This document shows positions 60,701-62,984 of a stretch of 64,000 nt of DNA, one piece after another. The position numbers and the translations under genes are program-made. This DNA is from Aquatica leii (Eukaryota > Arthropoda > Insecta > Coleoptera > Lampyridae), in the NCBI GenBank assembly GCA_035610365.1, contig CM069433.1, positions 191,092,760 through 191,156,759 on the forward strand. The letters are read 5' to 3'. The notes under the pieces were generated by a model. It did not search any database, had not been told where the DNA came from, and worked only from the letters and a program-made list of their open reading frames with translations. The first letter of the stretch is position 1, and each line of letters opens with the position of its first letter.

Positions 60701-60974
60701 AAAATTTTAAATTGGAGGTGATTTTTGGTAATAACTGGTAATATATAAATTCAAAATAATTCGAAATGTGAGAGCAAAATACCTTCGTTGCGTATTTATT
60801 ATTCAAATAACTGTTAAAACATGTACTTTGTTACACATTATTAAGATTATGTTATCTGTGTACTTTACGTACATGTAATTATACATTTAATTATTGTTAA
60901 TGCAATCATTAGTTACTGAATCTGAATAAAAAATTACAGAAAACAATTGTACTTACCGTGTAATTAAGTTCCAT
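2159..60974 (-). CDS. Four-domain, membrane-anchored angiotensin-converting-enzyme-like peptidase (M2 family), 29 exons
   Basis: Predicted zinc dipeptidyl carboxypeptidase of the ACE/Ance family, with four M2 domains in one type I membrane protein of 2,401 residues. Exons in transcript order: 60974-60957, 52687-52502, 35887-35617, 35569-35426, 35378-35187, 35134-34492, 34441-34343, 34291-34151, 34103-33827, 28266-28105, 28053-27801, 27754-27563, 27512-26876, 26827-26729, 26676-26536, 26489-26228, 26179-26018, 25965-25857, 14200-14057, 14007-13182, 13132-13031, 12981-12844, 9761-9214, 9161-9018, 8973-8782, 8733-8460, 3107-2640, 2589-2452, 2402-2159. All introns are GT-AG, all phases agree, and the total (7,206 nt) divides by three. 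HEMGH motifs are at about residues 379, 966, 1547 and 2136. Family knowledge: such enzymes trim C-terminal dipeptides from peptides, outside the cell. Vertebrate somatic ACE has two domains and Drosophila Ance has one. The four-domain layout is read from the DNA; function is inferred. Exon 1 is the weakest part. Confidence 0.9.
3678..4070 (+). repeat. Direct tandem duplication of about 197 bp inside LINE copy 1
   Basis: Two adjacent units, about 3678-3874 and 3875-4070, share the opening aactggtagagagaacag and stay alignable to their ends (attaatgcttgaagaaaaat against tattgatgctggaagaaaaa). The segment belongs to the coiled-coil-like ORF1 region. Confidence 0.7.
4930..6990 (+). repeat. Direct duplication of about 1.07 kb inside LINE copy 1
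   Basis: The endonuclease-to-early-RT region occurs twice in direct order, about 4930-6003 and 6004-6990. Both start at a run of G followed by aatacaa and end at ttacagaggggtga. Each encodes related peptides ([17 protein letters not shown] at about 5005, [17 protein letters not shown] at about 6075). Either one LINE duplicated internally or two copies recombined. Confidence 0.7.
9791..12812 (+). mobile_element. Purine-rich APE-type LINE, copy 2, 5'-truncated (in ACE intron 22)
   Basis: Same family as copies 1 and 3, starting part-way through the endonuclease domain. Readable parts: [15 protein letters not shown] and [12 protein letters not shown] (10029-10454); [10 protein letters not shown] near 11290; and 11362-11721 with [14 protein letters not shown] and [16 protein letters not shown], the RT active site. 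The tail ends in aaataaagttaaact. It is flanked by a perfect 13-bp target duplication (9778-9790 and 12813-12825). Stops and frameshifts interrupt the ORF. Removing it and one duplicate restores an intron of about 47 bp. Confidence 0.88.
12844..26489 (-). CDS. ACE domain 3 (exons 16-22, ending in exon 23): third M2 peptidase domain
   Basis: It begins in exon 16 ([20 protein letters not shown]) and continues through exons 17 (26179-26018), 18 (25965-25857), 19 (14200-14057), 20 (14007-13182), 21 (13132-13031) and 22 (12981-12844), finishing in exon 23; about residues 1195-1780. HEMGH is encoded at 13487-13501. [23 protein letters not shown] and DFDPGAKYH are intact. The intron after HVFG, present in the other three domains, is absent, so exon 20 is 826 bp long. 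Intron 18 (25856-14201, 11.7 kb) holds two decayed Gypsy copies with nested insertions. Confidence 0.92.
14230..14750 (+). repeat. LTR-like segment at the 5' side of Gypsy copy A
   Basis: The sequence from about 14265 (atcgaaaagaatagaatatt) to 14430 is repeated at 25355-25760 with an insertion, and the part around 14370-14420 (taaataaataaaatgtttaa, then gcgtgtgctaagataaataa) is echoed at 18660-18715. These look like LTR pieces of one Gypsy family. Ends are not defined. The segment passes directly into the protease region at about 14750, so gag has been deleted. Confidence 0.55.
14750..18520 (+). mobile_element. Decayed Ty3/Gypsy pol, copy A, ending in a macro domain (in ACE intron 18)
   Basis: Domain order is readable with frameshifts. 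Protease end at about 14760-14960 ([28 protein letters not shown]). Reverse transcriptase at 15505-15985 ([54 protein letters not shown]), with a deletion between KKK and DTLD. RNase H at 16150-16600 ([48 protein letters not shown]). Integrase at 16830-17760 ([30 protein letters not shown], then tail [18 protein letters not shown]). The tail is fused in frame to a macro domain (separate entry). Gag is absent. Multiple stops make it inactive. Confidence 0.85.
17738..18517 (+). CDS. Integrase tail fused to a TARG1/OARD1-like macro domain in Gypsy copy A
   Basis: This uninterrupted 259-codon frame begins within the Gypsy integrase C-terminus ([13 protein letters not shown]). After a linker of about 45 residues it becomes a macro domain at about residues 54-196 (17897-18325). 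Diagnostic segments are [20 protein letters not shown] (ADP-ribose loop), [20 protein letters not shown] and [10 protein letters not shown]. These match the order of the terminal ADP-ribose-protein glycohydrolase TARG1/OARD1. The two residues known to be needed for its catalysis, the Lys after LVT and the Asp in GCGLD, are both kept (residues 127 and 168). The frame continues past the macro domain into low-information sequence. Upstream pol is broken, so expression is doubtful. The domain is missing from Gypsy copy B. Confidence 0.82.
   Translation: MVHVNRLAPFAGDNHNTQVQVRTRVISSRTRNPIEEMEFEKFMILYRGSGKARFGVTTEEQQDLFQTQKDYAIAHCVSEDLDLSRGVAVVFKKKFGQLDELQRQQPAVGKVLCLRGDRRFVFYLVTKTYSRIKSLYKNLWRTLWNLKREMEFHHVKKLVVPKFGCGLDQLNWRTVRNMLEDVFRGTGIQMLVCSYQPRRISGQENSIDCYSNGQGSCRNGKSSRYRHDPFYRCRIQSPVLGQNSPKKGAVKRSRSYSQL
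18600..18845 (+). repeat. LTR-like segment between Gypsy copies A and B
   Basis: It contains a block (aaataaataagttgttagcg, 18669-18688, then cgtgtgtgtagataaatata) related to the LTR-like segments at about 14380 and 25710, and ends near taataaagttcgttacag. It sits after copy A and just before the gag-like region of copy B, which suggests an LTR-A-LTR-B-LTR arrangement sharing LTRs. Exact ends cannot be set. Confidence 0.45.
19430..20340 (-). pseudogene. LINE ORF1-like fragment inserted in Gypsy copy B gag
   Basis: A minus-strand frame at 20130-19480 reads [20 protein letters not shown], then [17 protein letters not shown], and ends soon after [14 protein letters not shown]. Upstream of one stop the same frame continues with [20 protein letters not shown]. 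It resembles the charged gag-like ORF1 of R1-type LINEs and ends where a zinc-knuckle region would be expected, but I cannot assign it firmly. It interrupts the plus-strand gag of the Gypsy copy. Confidence 0.5.
22818..23964 (+). repeat. Solo LTR inserted in Gypsy copy B integrase
   Basis: A 1,147-bp segment starting TGTTATG and ending GGCAACA, flanked by the 4-bp duplication AACT (22814-22817 and 23965-23968). On both sides the Gypsy integrase sequence resumes: left attaagaaaact, right aactaaaacgacgattctcc, matching copy A at about 17205-17230. It carries no recognisable coding region. TG...CA ends with a 4-bp duplication are the signature of an LTR-element insertion reduced by LTR-LTR recombination. 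Confidence 0.75.
24026..24975 (-). mobile_element. Penelope-like element 3' remnant with inverted arms and captured 28S rRNA
   Basis: Two 55-bp inverted arms (24033-24087 and 24916-24970) differ at two positions. Inside, the minus strand first shows a 28S rRNA fragment (24912-24484) and then a peptide stretch (about 24483-24110) reading [40 protein letters not shown] and [12 protein letters not shown]. This matches the C-terminal endonuclease region of Penelope-like retroelements. A possible 7-bp duplication TTAAACA lies at 24019-24025 and 24976-24982. The insertion splits the integrase of Gypsy copy B. Confidence 0.7.
24484..24912 (-). pseudogene. 28S large-subunit rRNA fragment (3' region)
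   Basis: The minus strand reads from GAGGTGTCAGAAAA through AACTGGCTTGTGGCGGCCAA and AACCGTGAGC-type conserved blocks to the sarcin-ricin loop AGTACGAGAGGAACC (24730-24716), and onward for about 200 bases. These are diagnostic 28S sequences near the 3' end. A block expected after GCGTTCATAGC is deleted, and GTTACCACAGGG reads ATACCCCAGGG, so it is a non-functional fragment. Both ends join Penelope-like sequence. The outer boundaries are good to about 10 bases. Confidence 0.85.
25355..25815 (+). repeat. LTR-like segment at the 3' side of Gypsy copy B, with a T-run insertion
   Basis: It starts with aatgctgatcgaaaagaata and ends with cgcgcgtgctaagataaataa, both shared with the segment at about 14265-14430. 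Between them, at about 25425-25670, lies extra sequence opening with a long T-run followed by GC-richer DNA and a C-run, which I do not recognise. No reliable termini. Confidence 0.5.
26228..34103 (-). CDS. ACE domain 2 (exons 9-16): second M2 peptidase domain
   Basis: It starts in the second half of exon 9 ([17 protein letters not shown]) and ends in exon 16 (26489-26228), about residues 610-1195. Exons 10-15 are 28266-28105, 28053-27801, 27754-27563, 27512-26876, 26827-26729 and 26676-26536. HEMGH is encoded at 27181-27195, followed by the same glutamate-bearing [15 protein letters not shown] and DFDPGAKYH are intact. GNMWGQSW has Gly where the other domains have Ala. An extra phase-0 intron (28104-28054) splits the segment that domain 1 keeps in exon 3, while the intron after LEP is missing. 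Intron 9 (33826-28267) contains a Gypsy fragment and LINE copy 3. All catalytic residues are present, so the domain is predicted active. Confidence 0.92.
28480..28932 (+). mobile_element. Gypsy-like LTR end, leader and gag start, left half (split by LINE copy 3)
   Basis: An AT-rich end (cgtacaaaattagttacaat, 28733-28752) is followed by aagaagtgggatttgtgtga, which resembles the leader of insect Gypsy elements. A gag-like frame then starts at ATG 28828 ([20 protein letters not shown]) and runs into the LINE insertion at 28933. It resumes at 33287. The LTR 5' end is not defined. Confidence 0.55.
28933..33274 (+). mobile_element. Purine-rich APE-type LINE, copy 3, near full length (in ACE intron 9)
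   Basis: Starts gtgcggtacttttggacg like copy 1. ORF1-like charged coding covers 29640-29950. [14 protein letters not shown] at 30100-30140 opens the endonuclease, [12 protein letters not shown] is at 30490-30530 and [15 protein letters not shown] at 30715-30755. RT pieces appear at 31600-31770 and around 32080-32110 (AYADDIVL in a shifted frame). The tail ends aaataaagataaactaagaa plus an A-run. It is flanked by an imperfect 12-bp target duplication (28921-28932 and 33275-33286, two mismatches). Many stops. Confidence 0.85.
33287..33620 (+). mobile_element. Gypsy-like gag fragment, right half, and a second LTR-end/leader
   Basis: The gag frame interrupted by LINE copy 3 resumes here ([20 protein letters not shown], then [16 protein letters not shown], then a stop). 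From about 33520 the sequence becomes LTR-like and ends taattcgttacaattggtgtcaggtg (33586-33611), a typical LTR end plus leader. The rest of the intron down to 33827 shows nothing further. Confidence 0.5.
33827..52687 (-). CDS. ACE domain 1 (exons 2-9): signal core plus first M2 peptidase domain
   Basis: Exon 2 (52687-52502) holds the hydrophobic signal core and the first helix, including [18 protein letters not shown]. Exons 3-9 (35887-33827) supply the rest. The zinc motif HEMGH is encoded at 34797-34811, and FHEAVGD provides the third zinc ligand. [16 protein letters not shown] and DFDPGAKFH carry the substrate-binding His/Ala, Gln and Lys/His residues known from ACE. The three conserved disulfide pairs are all present (CPY..C, CHAS..CT, the C-terminal C..C pair). 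Introns inside this domain are 47-52 bp. Intron 2 (52501-35888, 16.6 kb) is swollen by mobile elements. Exon 9 (34103-33827) finishes domain 1 (SKHWKDAL...[10 protein letters not shown]) and then starts domain 2 with no stop between. The domain spans about residues 25-610, the usual M2 length. Confidence 0.92.
35888..36100. other. Intron 2, 3' part: no recognisable feature
   Basis: Unique-looking AT-rich intronic sequence directly upstream (minus strand) of exon 3. Nothing further seen. Confidence 0.5.
36100..36359 (+). pseudogene. LINE ORF1 fragment (same family as 53355-54270)
   Basis: Reads with shifts [20 protein letters not shown] at the start and [20 protein letters not shown] near the end. 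The DNA around 36110-36180 closely parallels 53850-53925 (gaattgctcttgcaatcata against gaactgctcttgcaatcata). Truncated on both sides. Confidence 0.6.
36360..37431 (+). repeat. LTR with adjoining primer-binding site (plus-strand Gypsy-type element)
   Basis: A 1,072-bp segment from TGTAACCGTCG to TTTGCATGTAACA, followed closely by a primer-binding-site-like TGGCGCCCAACGTGGG (37438-37453). It is related at its start to the solo LTR at 50227 and to the LTR of the complete Gypsy element (TGTAACCATCG). Internal coding is not recognisable after the leader, so the element was deleted downstream. Confidence 0.65.
37438..37453 (+). other. Primer-binding site of the 36360-37431 LTR element
   Basis: TGGCGCCCAACGTGGG lies six bases after the LTR end. 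Retrotransposon primer-binding sites often begin TGGCGCC, complementary to a tRNA 3' end. I did not assign the tRNA. Confidence 0.55.
37460..38240. other. AT-rich intronic stretch, no gene seen
   Basis: Between the LTR leader and the next LINE fragment. No open frame of note. A weak internal echo (gtgcctcagtgctgtaag near 37690, ctgcctcagtgttataac near 37860) may be an old repeat. Confidence 0.4.
38250..39470 (+). mobile_element. Decayed LINE ORF2 3' half (same family as 57716-59350)
   Basis: Parallels the 57.7-59.3 kb copy throughout: agcaactctgc-like start near 38310, the block aagctaggcaaaatacagag at 38868-38887, the RNase H region near 39150-39300 ([22 protein letters not shown] with shifts), and the C-terminal region at 39360-39460 ([20 protein letters not shown]). 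Homology stops near 39470, before the zinc motif. Full of stops. Confidence 0.65.
39474..39646 (+). other. Unidentified repeat-like element, left part (split by the complete Gypsy)
   Basis: Starts near the end of LINE homology and contains tagtcgcctcctcgcggtgc and tgtggtgttgttgcccttaa. It is contiguous, across the Gypsy target duplication, with 48905-49930. GC content is higher than in surrounding intron. No coding recognised. Confidence 0.4.
39643..39646. repeat. Gypsy target-site duplication GTCT (left; right copy 48901-48904)
   Basis: GTCT directly precedes the LTR start TGTTACATG at 39647 and directly follows the LTR end GGTTACA at 48900. A 4-bp duplication is normal for Ty3/Gypsy integration. 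Confidence 0.9.
39647..41563 (-). repeat. 3' LTR of the complete Gypsy element
   Basis: 1,917 bp, near-identical to 46972-48900. As read on the minus strand it begins TGTAACCATCG at 41563, directly after the polypurine tract. Confidence 0.95.
41564..41575 (-). other. Polypurine tract of the complete Gypsy element
   Basis: Minus-strand AAGTAGGGGAGG abuts the 3' LTR start. This is the expected plus-strand primer position. Confidence 0.8.
41576..42242 (-). other. Gypsy 3' untranslated region between pol and the 3' LTR
   Basis: About 670 bp with no envelope-like frame. A-rich on the plus strand, short ORFs only. Confidence 0.6.
42243..45479 (-). CDS. pol: Gypsy Pol polyprotein (protease, reverse transcriptase, RNase H, integrase)
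   Basis: Intact frame of about 1,078 residues, entered by -1 frameshift, so the first few codons are not a true start. Protease [10 protein letters not shown] at residues 74-83. Reverse transcriptase with [13 protein letters not shown] and catalytic YLDD at 381-384. RNase H opens with [11 protein letters not shown] (Asp530) and includes TEKECLAVL and [10 protein letters not shown]. Integrase has H726, H733, C763 and C766 and the triad D796, D856, E891, spaced D-59-D-34-E, followed by a GPY-type tail ([18 protein letters not shown]). No chromodomain is seen. All catalytic residues are present, so the element may be active. It is about half-way similar to the partial element at 62985-64000. Confidence 0.95.
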   Translation of the reverse strand: MFGKRVKDVLRSRLVTSEVKVKSAVYFNSLHSSKKKSFVKNKVVLDYVLESAESDERPFVYVKVFGHEILSLLDSGASRTIVGSKGWEIFSQLGLKLNKSVKVNCIVANGKSVQSLGSLLVPIEIKGKIVVLEVLVVPDVPHNLILDVDFWKQAGIVPDLRKGEWRFENMDTISQLEDKDSVIQSRLDLSSEQLNQLDNLVSNHFSSTNENFGCTNLIEHQIKTTSEPIKQRYYRVSPFIQKQIDLELEKMLKLGVVEKSNSAWSSPILLVKKKDNSYRFCVDFRKVNKVTEKDAYPLPYVSSILDRLRDAKFITSLDIKSAYWQIPLSEESKQYTAFTVPNRGLFQFTRLPFGLANAPASWQRLIDRVLGPELEPYVFVYLDDVIICAPSFEKHMEVLTEVLRRLREANLMLSKDKCHFCKPELKYLGFIVNSTGLSVDPEKVDAILRIPVPTGVAEVRRIIGMASWYRRFVPNFSTIIAPLTSLLKKNSSFNWTSDCDEAFQIIKNCLVSAPILSCPDFNVPFTVQTDASDFGLGSVLTQFIDGEERVICYNSRSLTKCERKYSTTEKECLAVLWSIEKLRPYLEGTTFTVVTDHASLVWLHNLKEPTGRLARWAVRLQQFDFTIIHRKGKDHVVPDALSRSVPAIDNITTDCDITEPKSSDKWLSKLMERVRSKPNAFPQWKISNGKLFKHVTVDYPDLRSENDNWREVVPKSKRLEILSKFHDEPTAGHLGIFKTLERIVPLYYWPKMKADVIRYINGCKVCITHKPEQKRPAGLMTRHPVVDKPWQLISTDLVGPLPRSKSGYSYILVVADYFSKFVLFFPLRSATAAAVTKRLEEDVFLMFGVPQYLLCDNGTQFRSSEFTKMVSSYKSKIIFNANYHPQANPTERVNRVMKTMLSSYIEDNHRHWDKYLAKVACAIRTAVHEVTGLTPFFANFGREICLDGSRHGKTTDSDTIDDLSFADRTFLAERGPAFREVYVDIKNRLNAAYVRAKHYYDLRRRPAPFEVGDTVWRKNYVLSDASRYFSAKLAPKFIGPFYVKRKVSYQTYELSDDTGASKGIWNAKDLKLNPTGNK
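45461..46867 (-). CDS. gag: Gypsy Gag polyprotein
   Basis: Intact 468-residue ORF from ATG 46867 ([10 protein letters not shown]). The middle part resembles Gypsy capsid ([40 protein letters not shown]). The C-terminus has a regular zinc knuckle [14 protein letters not shown] (CX2CX4HX4C) and a second, altered one [14 protein letters not shown] in which the His is replaced by Val. It binds and packages the element RNA. The stop at 45463-45461 lies just after a slippery heptamer, and pol overlaps in the -1 frame. Confidence 0.93.
   Translation of the reverse strand: MGYKLIVDRLSHNELRYEILIRGGDASLGVVVLRGLLKNFLIEEATGKLSRPVYPFDFNADKLAIREGIDELRKLIDSLKITPTTKISSTIETKIKYLLNRIGNSIPVQSDDSQIKDEFLKDLVVLISQYELLDKQIVVSNPSTSADEVIEPVVQPSLVVDNALPTSSAVSQNFISHVKSISVSKWNLKFSGDAKSISLNAFLERVAELQLSRNVSSHQLFLECTDLFTGHALIFVRSIRSSVNSWEDLVKFLREQFQPTDYDERLIEEIKRRTQANDEPMGIYVAIIRNMFSRLDEPFSEEKQLKILLRNISPVYQTQLGLSSVTSIEELIKFGRIIEDRMQAIEAYTPPSRRKQDMEPDLAYVTSQVKDIAVSRSSNNVSSGEKSTPPVRQNLRLPSSSIAPSSRRLAIVNAPASSNRSSPQLCWNCRKPNHRAASCKEPKKGLFCYRCGKPNVTVRTCSKCSGNE
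45467..45473 (-). promoter_or_regulatory. -1 ribosomal frameshift heptamer GGGAAAC at the gag-pol junction
   Basis: Read in the gag frame as G GGA AAC, a canonical X XXY YYZ slippery site, followed by GAG TAA, the gag stop. Pol is open in the -1 frame across this point (GKRVKDVL). It would make a Gag-Pol fusion at a low ratio to Gag. I did not test for a downstream pseudoknot. Confidence 0.8.
46947..46962 (-). other. Probable primer-binding site of the complete Gypsy element
   Basis: Minus-strand TGGCGTCTCCATCGTG lies nine bases past the 5' LTR end. It starts with TGG like most tRNA-primed sites. The cognate tRNA was not identified. Confidence 0.55.
46972..48900 (-). repeat. 5' LTR of the complete Gypsy element
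   Basis: 1,929 bp, TG...CA ends in both readings. As read on the minus strand it starts TGTAACCATCG at 48900 and ends CATGTAACA at 46972, next to the primer-binding region. It should hold the promoter for the gag-pol RNA. It differs from the 3' LTR mainly by run-length changes (for example near 47570 and 47800). Confidence 0.95.
48905..49930 (+). other. Unidentified GC-richer repeat-like element, right part
   Basis: Continues 39474-39646 across the Gypsy. About 1 kb of sequence with clearly higher GC than the intron around it, including a short G-run (ggggggactagtccctccgg near 49311) and another G-run near 49725. Overlapping short frames are open in several phases (49123-49404, 49588-49776), but no protein family is recognised. 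It could be the untranslated end of a LINE. Confidence 0.4.
49937..50082. repeat. Palindromic MITE-like hairpin
   Basis: Left arm 49937-49988 (aggggctttatcagagcgtg, agataaatcgaaaaagtcaa) and right arm 50031-50082 are inverted and roughly 90% alike over about 50 bp, with a loop of about 45 bases. The right end reads cctgatgaagcccct. Such structures are typical of foldback or miniature inverted-repeat elements. No clear target duplication. Confidence 0.65.
50227..52023 (+). repeat. Solo LTR with ATGT target duplication (ACE intron 2)
   Basis: 1,797 bp from TGTAACCGTCG to GGCACGTAACA, flanked by ATGT at 50223-50226 and 52024-52027. It begins like the LTR at 36360. No internal element is attached on either side, so it is a recombined remnant. 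Confidence 0.8.
52028..52501. other. Intron 2, 5' end: no feature seen
   Basis: AT-rich intronic sequence between the solo LTR and the donor of exon 2 (gtatgt at 52501). Confidence 0.5.
52688..53355. other. Intron 1, 3' end: AT-rich, no gene seen
   Basis: Contains the acceptor of exon 2 (tatattttag at 52688-52697) and short A/T runs, including an aat-type microsatellite near 53152-53172. No coding recognised. Confidence 0.5.
53355..54270 (+). pseudogene. LINE ORF1 (gag-like) fragment
   Basis: With frameshifts, reads a basic serine/proline-rich stretch near 53670-53800 ([40 protein letters not shown]) followed by a more conserved block at 53830-54260 ([38 protein letters not shown]). This layout is common in ORF1 of Jockey/LOA-type LINEs. 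It probably belongs to the same family as the ORF2 piece at 57716-59350; the R1-like LINE lies between them in opposite orientation. Confidence 0.6.
54290..57690 (-). mobile_element. R1-like LINE, decayed (ACE intron 1)
   Basis: In minus-strand order: ORF1 pieces at 57690-57050 ([20 protein letters not shown]); a CCHC knuckle at 56833-56700 ([14 protein letters not shown]); endonuclease at 56654-56373 ([14 protein letters not shown], catalytic Asp in GDFN); RT start at 55790-55430 ([18 protein letters not shown]); RT core at 55223-55008 ([29 protein letters not shown]); and a C-terminal Cys/His motif near 54480-54430 ([14 protein letters not shown]). This domain order and these motifs fit the R1 clade. 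Stops and shifts throughout. It is inserted opposite to the flanking LINE family. Confidence 0.78.
57716..59345 (+). mobile_element. LINE ORF2 3' half with RNase H and C-terminal zinc motif, decayed
   Basis: Late RT at 57780-58080 ([18 protein letters not shown], corresponding to the LLW.LV..GLL motif). A thumb region at 58245-58440 ([40 protein letters not shown]). RNase H at 58687-58900 ([23 protein letters not shown]). A C-terminal motif at 59065-59343 ([38 protein letters not shown]). The order RT, RNase H, then H/C-rich tail fits I/LOA/Jockey-superfamily LINEs. The last frame ends with the stop at 59341-59343. Confidence 0.75.
59162..60107 (+). repeat. Tandem duplication of the LINE 3' end (period about 498 bp)
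   Basis: Unit 1, 59162-59659, and unit 2, 59660 to about 60107, both begin ttcccgcagatgcttgaagg and end with atttttaatgccaatttaga-type sequence. They include the coding end (unit 2 keeps EIPQ-like coding and the same stop region) and the A-rich 3' UTR. Unit 2 is a little shorter. Confidence 0.8.
60116..60956. other. Intron 1, 5' end: AT-rich, no feature seen
   Basis: Long A/T runs, no coding. Ends at the donor gtaagt of the candidate first exon (60956-60951). Confidence 0.5.
60957..60974 (-). CDS. Candidate first coding exon of the four-domain ACE gene
   Basis: A short open segment beginning with ATG at 60974 reads MELNYT and runs straight into a strong donor (gtaagt) in phase 0. Exon 2 at 52687 opens in phase 0 with a hydrophobic stretch ([15 protein letters not shown]) and has no ATG of its own. 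Joining the two gives a normal secretory signal peptide. I chose this start because the phase fits and because it lies upstream of all other exons, but the intron would be 8.3 kb and other short exons are possible. No promoter motif upstream is clear enough to call. Confidence 0.5.
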
Positions 60975-62000
60975 TTTTTGGTAATAATATCAGCATTTCT
61001 ACTGTCGAATAACGAAAAACGGAATTTTTTGCTCAGACTAAAACACCTTAACTGCTGCAAGTTTTCTTCATTAATAGCGATTTCATATTTAACGAAAACA
61101 ATTTAAAACAAGTAAGATCCGATTATACTTATTATCTTTCTTTATTAAGAGCTATTATTGATAAATCACTTGTAACGGTAATTATTGTTCCTATTTGATA
61201 GATACAATCTCGTTTGGATTAAGCTATTGACAAAATTCGTGTAAGTCTAAGATAATGCGCATTACGGGCAATTTAATTTTAATACAGTAATAAGTGACGA
61301 AAATATTTGTAGGATGAATATAGTATTATTACAAAATTAAGTTATCTTCTAGAGAGGTTTCATTGGAACAATACTCGATTAATCGATTTGTGAGATAAGT
61401 TAAAAAGTTTCATTTTCCTGTTCGAGAACTTTCTTACTGATATTAGCAATATAAAATCATGTAGTTAAAAATTTATTTAAACACTAAATTACAGTGTTCG
61501 CTTAGTAGAAATTGTTGTAGTCACACTTGATAAATTTTTTAATATATGCAAGAAAATAGCACGCGTACACTCGAAACAAAATAAAACGAGACAGCACTCG
61601 CTTCTAAGTATGCTTCGTAAAATGTGGAGTAAATTCATTACTTCGTAAATAACAAATTTCTTTGGACACGTCGCTTTTGGTTGTTTAGAAGTCACTTTTT
61701 TCTGTCATTGACATTTTTCGCTCGTGTTTTGTTTCCTAGTTATGACATCGTTAACATTTTTTTTAAACGGTAACCCATATTTTTTTCAACGGATTTCTAT
61801 AGAGTTTATTTTTCTGAGTAAAACAAATGTCAAAAAAGTGTGACCTTGAACCAGATATTTCGTTCCAAAGTTATGCAAATAAAAGTTATTTGGTGCATCA
61901 AACATTTTAATGTCTTAATTTACTACAGTGGATATCTTTCTAATAGTCTGTAACTAACTTTGAACTATATAAACTGCCAATTAGCTCTAGTATCGTAAGT
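60975..62000. other. Upstream region of the ACE gene, no defined promoter
   Basis: About 1 kb of AT-rich sequence between the candidate start codon and the Gypsy end. The 5' UTR and promoter should lie here if exon 1 is right, but no element is distinctive enough to call. Confidence 0.35.
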
Positions 62001-62843
62001 AAACTTAAACTCGTACAATTTGTGTACAATTCCGCGTACCGAACTATTCTATATTCTTACAGGACCTTTTTATCCCTGCTGTCCCCCGTGAACAAAACCG
62101 GTGTCTGCCTTCAAATATCTGCAGCGTTCTGAATTTACGAAAAAAGAAACCCACGGTGGTATCTCAGGTAGGTGAAACCAATGTATAATATTATTATATT
62201 TAAGGACTAAACTAATTATTGAACTTACAGCTAACACAAAAAATCAAATCGAACTTATCTTAAACTAAACTTATCTTGTTTGTTGTAGGGTATCACAGCT
62301 GGTGGTGACTGTGTCCGAGGTGGAACGAGCAGATAAGGGGGTAGTCCGACACCCTGTTTACGTCCAGAACTGCTGCTGGAACCCGGTGGTAGTTCCCTAA
62401 TTTTTTTTTGTCATATAAATATACCGAAGGTGGACACTTGGTGGTACAAAATCACACTTACCCACGATGTTGTTGGGGACTCCAATTATCGTATGATGTT
62501 GCCCTGTGTTTGAAATCCGGTTCGCTAACCGTAAGCATAAGGTTCGTTTTTACCACTAATGCTTTTATTTAATTGTAGATTATAGCTGCTTAATTCCCCG
62601 TAGGAGTCTATTAGCCCAGGTATCAATATTCGAATACCAGCCAACTAATTGACTTTATGCCGCCAATATTCTTACACACAGGTAAAATGCAACAACCTTT
62701 CGAATGCGTATTTTTGGAGAAAGTGAAGAATTCCTTTGTGATAACAGTGATAATATATCAAAGGGTCACCAATAGGTCACTATAAAAATTCCCAGCACGT
62801 TAAGTTGCCTATACTTCGGCGTTTGGATTTTTAACACGTTACA

Positions 62844-62857
62844 TTCCCCTTTTTCTT
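62844..62857 (-). other. Polypurine tract of the partial Gypsy element
   Basis: Minus-strand purine run ending AAAAAGGGGAA, directly followed by TGTAACGTG at 62843, an LTR-like start. The LTR itself runs down from 62843 into the region around 62,000 or below; its far end cannot be fixed because the partner LTR lies outside the window. Confidence 0.6.
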
Positions 62858-62984
62858 CCAGGACGCAAAACTCGTTATTGCGTAGCCCTACTGTATGCTA
62901 ACCTAATTCTAAACTAACTAAGTAACTTAAGAAATTCGATCTAATCGAAGCAATAAAAGAAAACAAAAAAATACTTCCAACTTC

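Noticed and set aside
61171-62843. Calling a full LTR from TGTAACGG at 61171 to 62843
   Set aside because: The left end rests on a short TGTAAC match only; other starts fit as well, and the partner LTR is outside the window.
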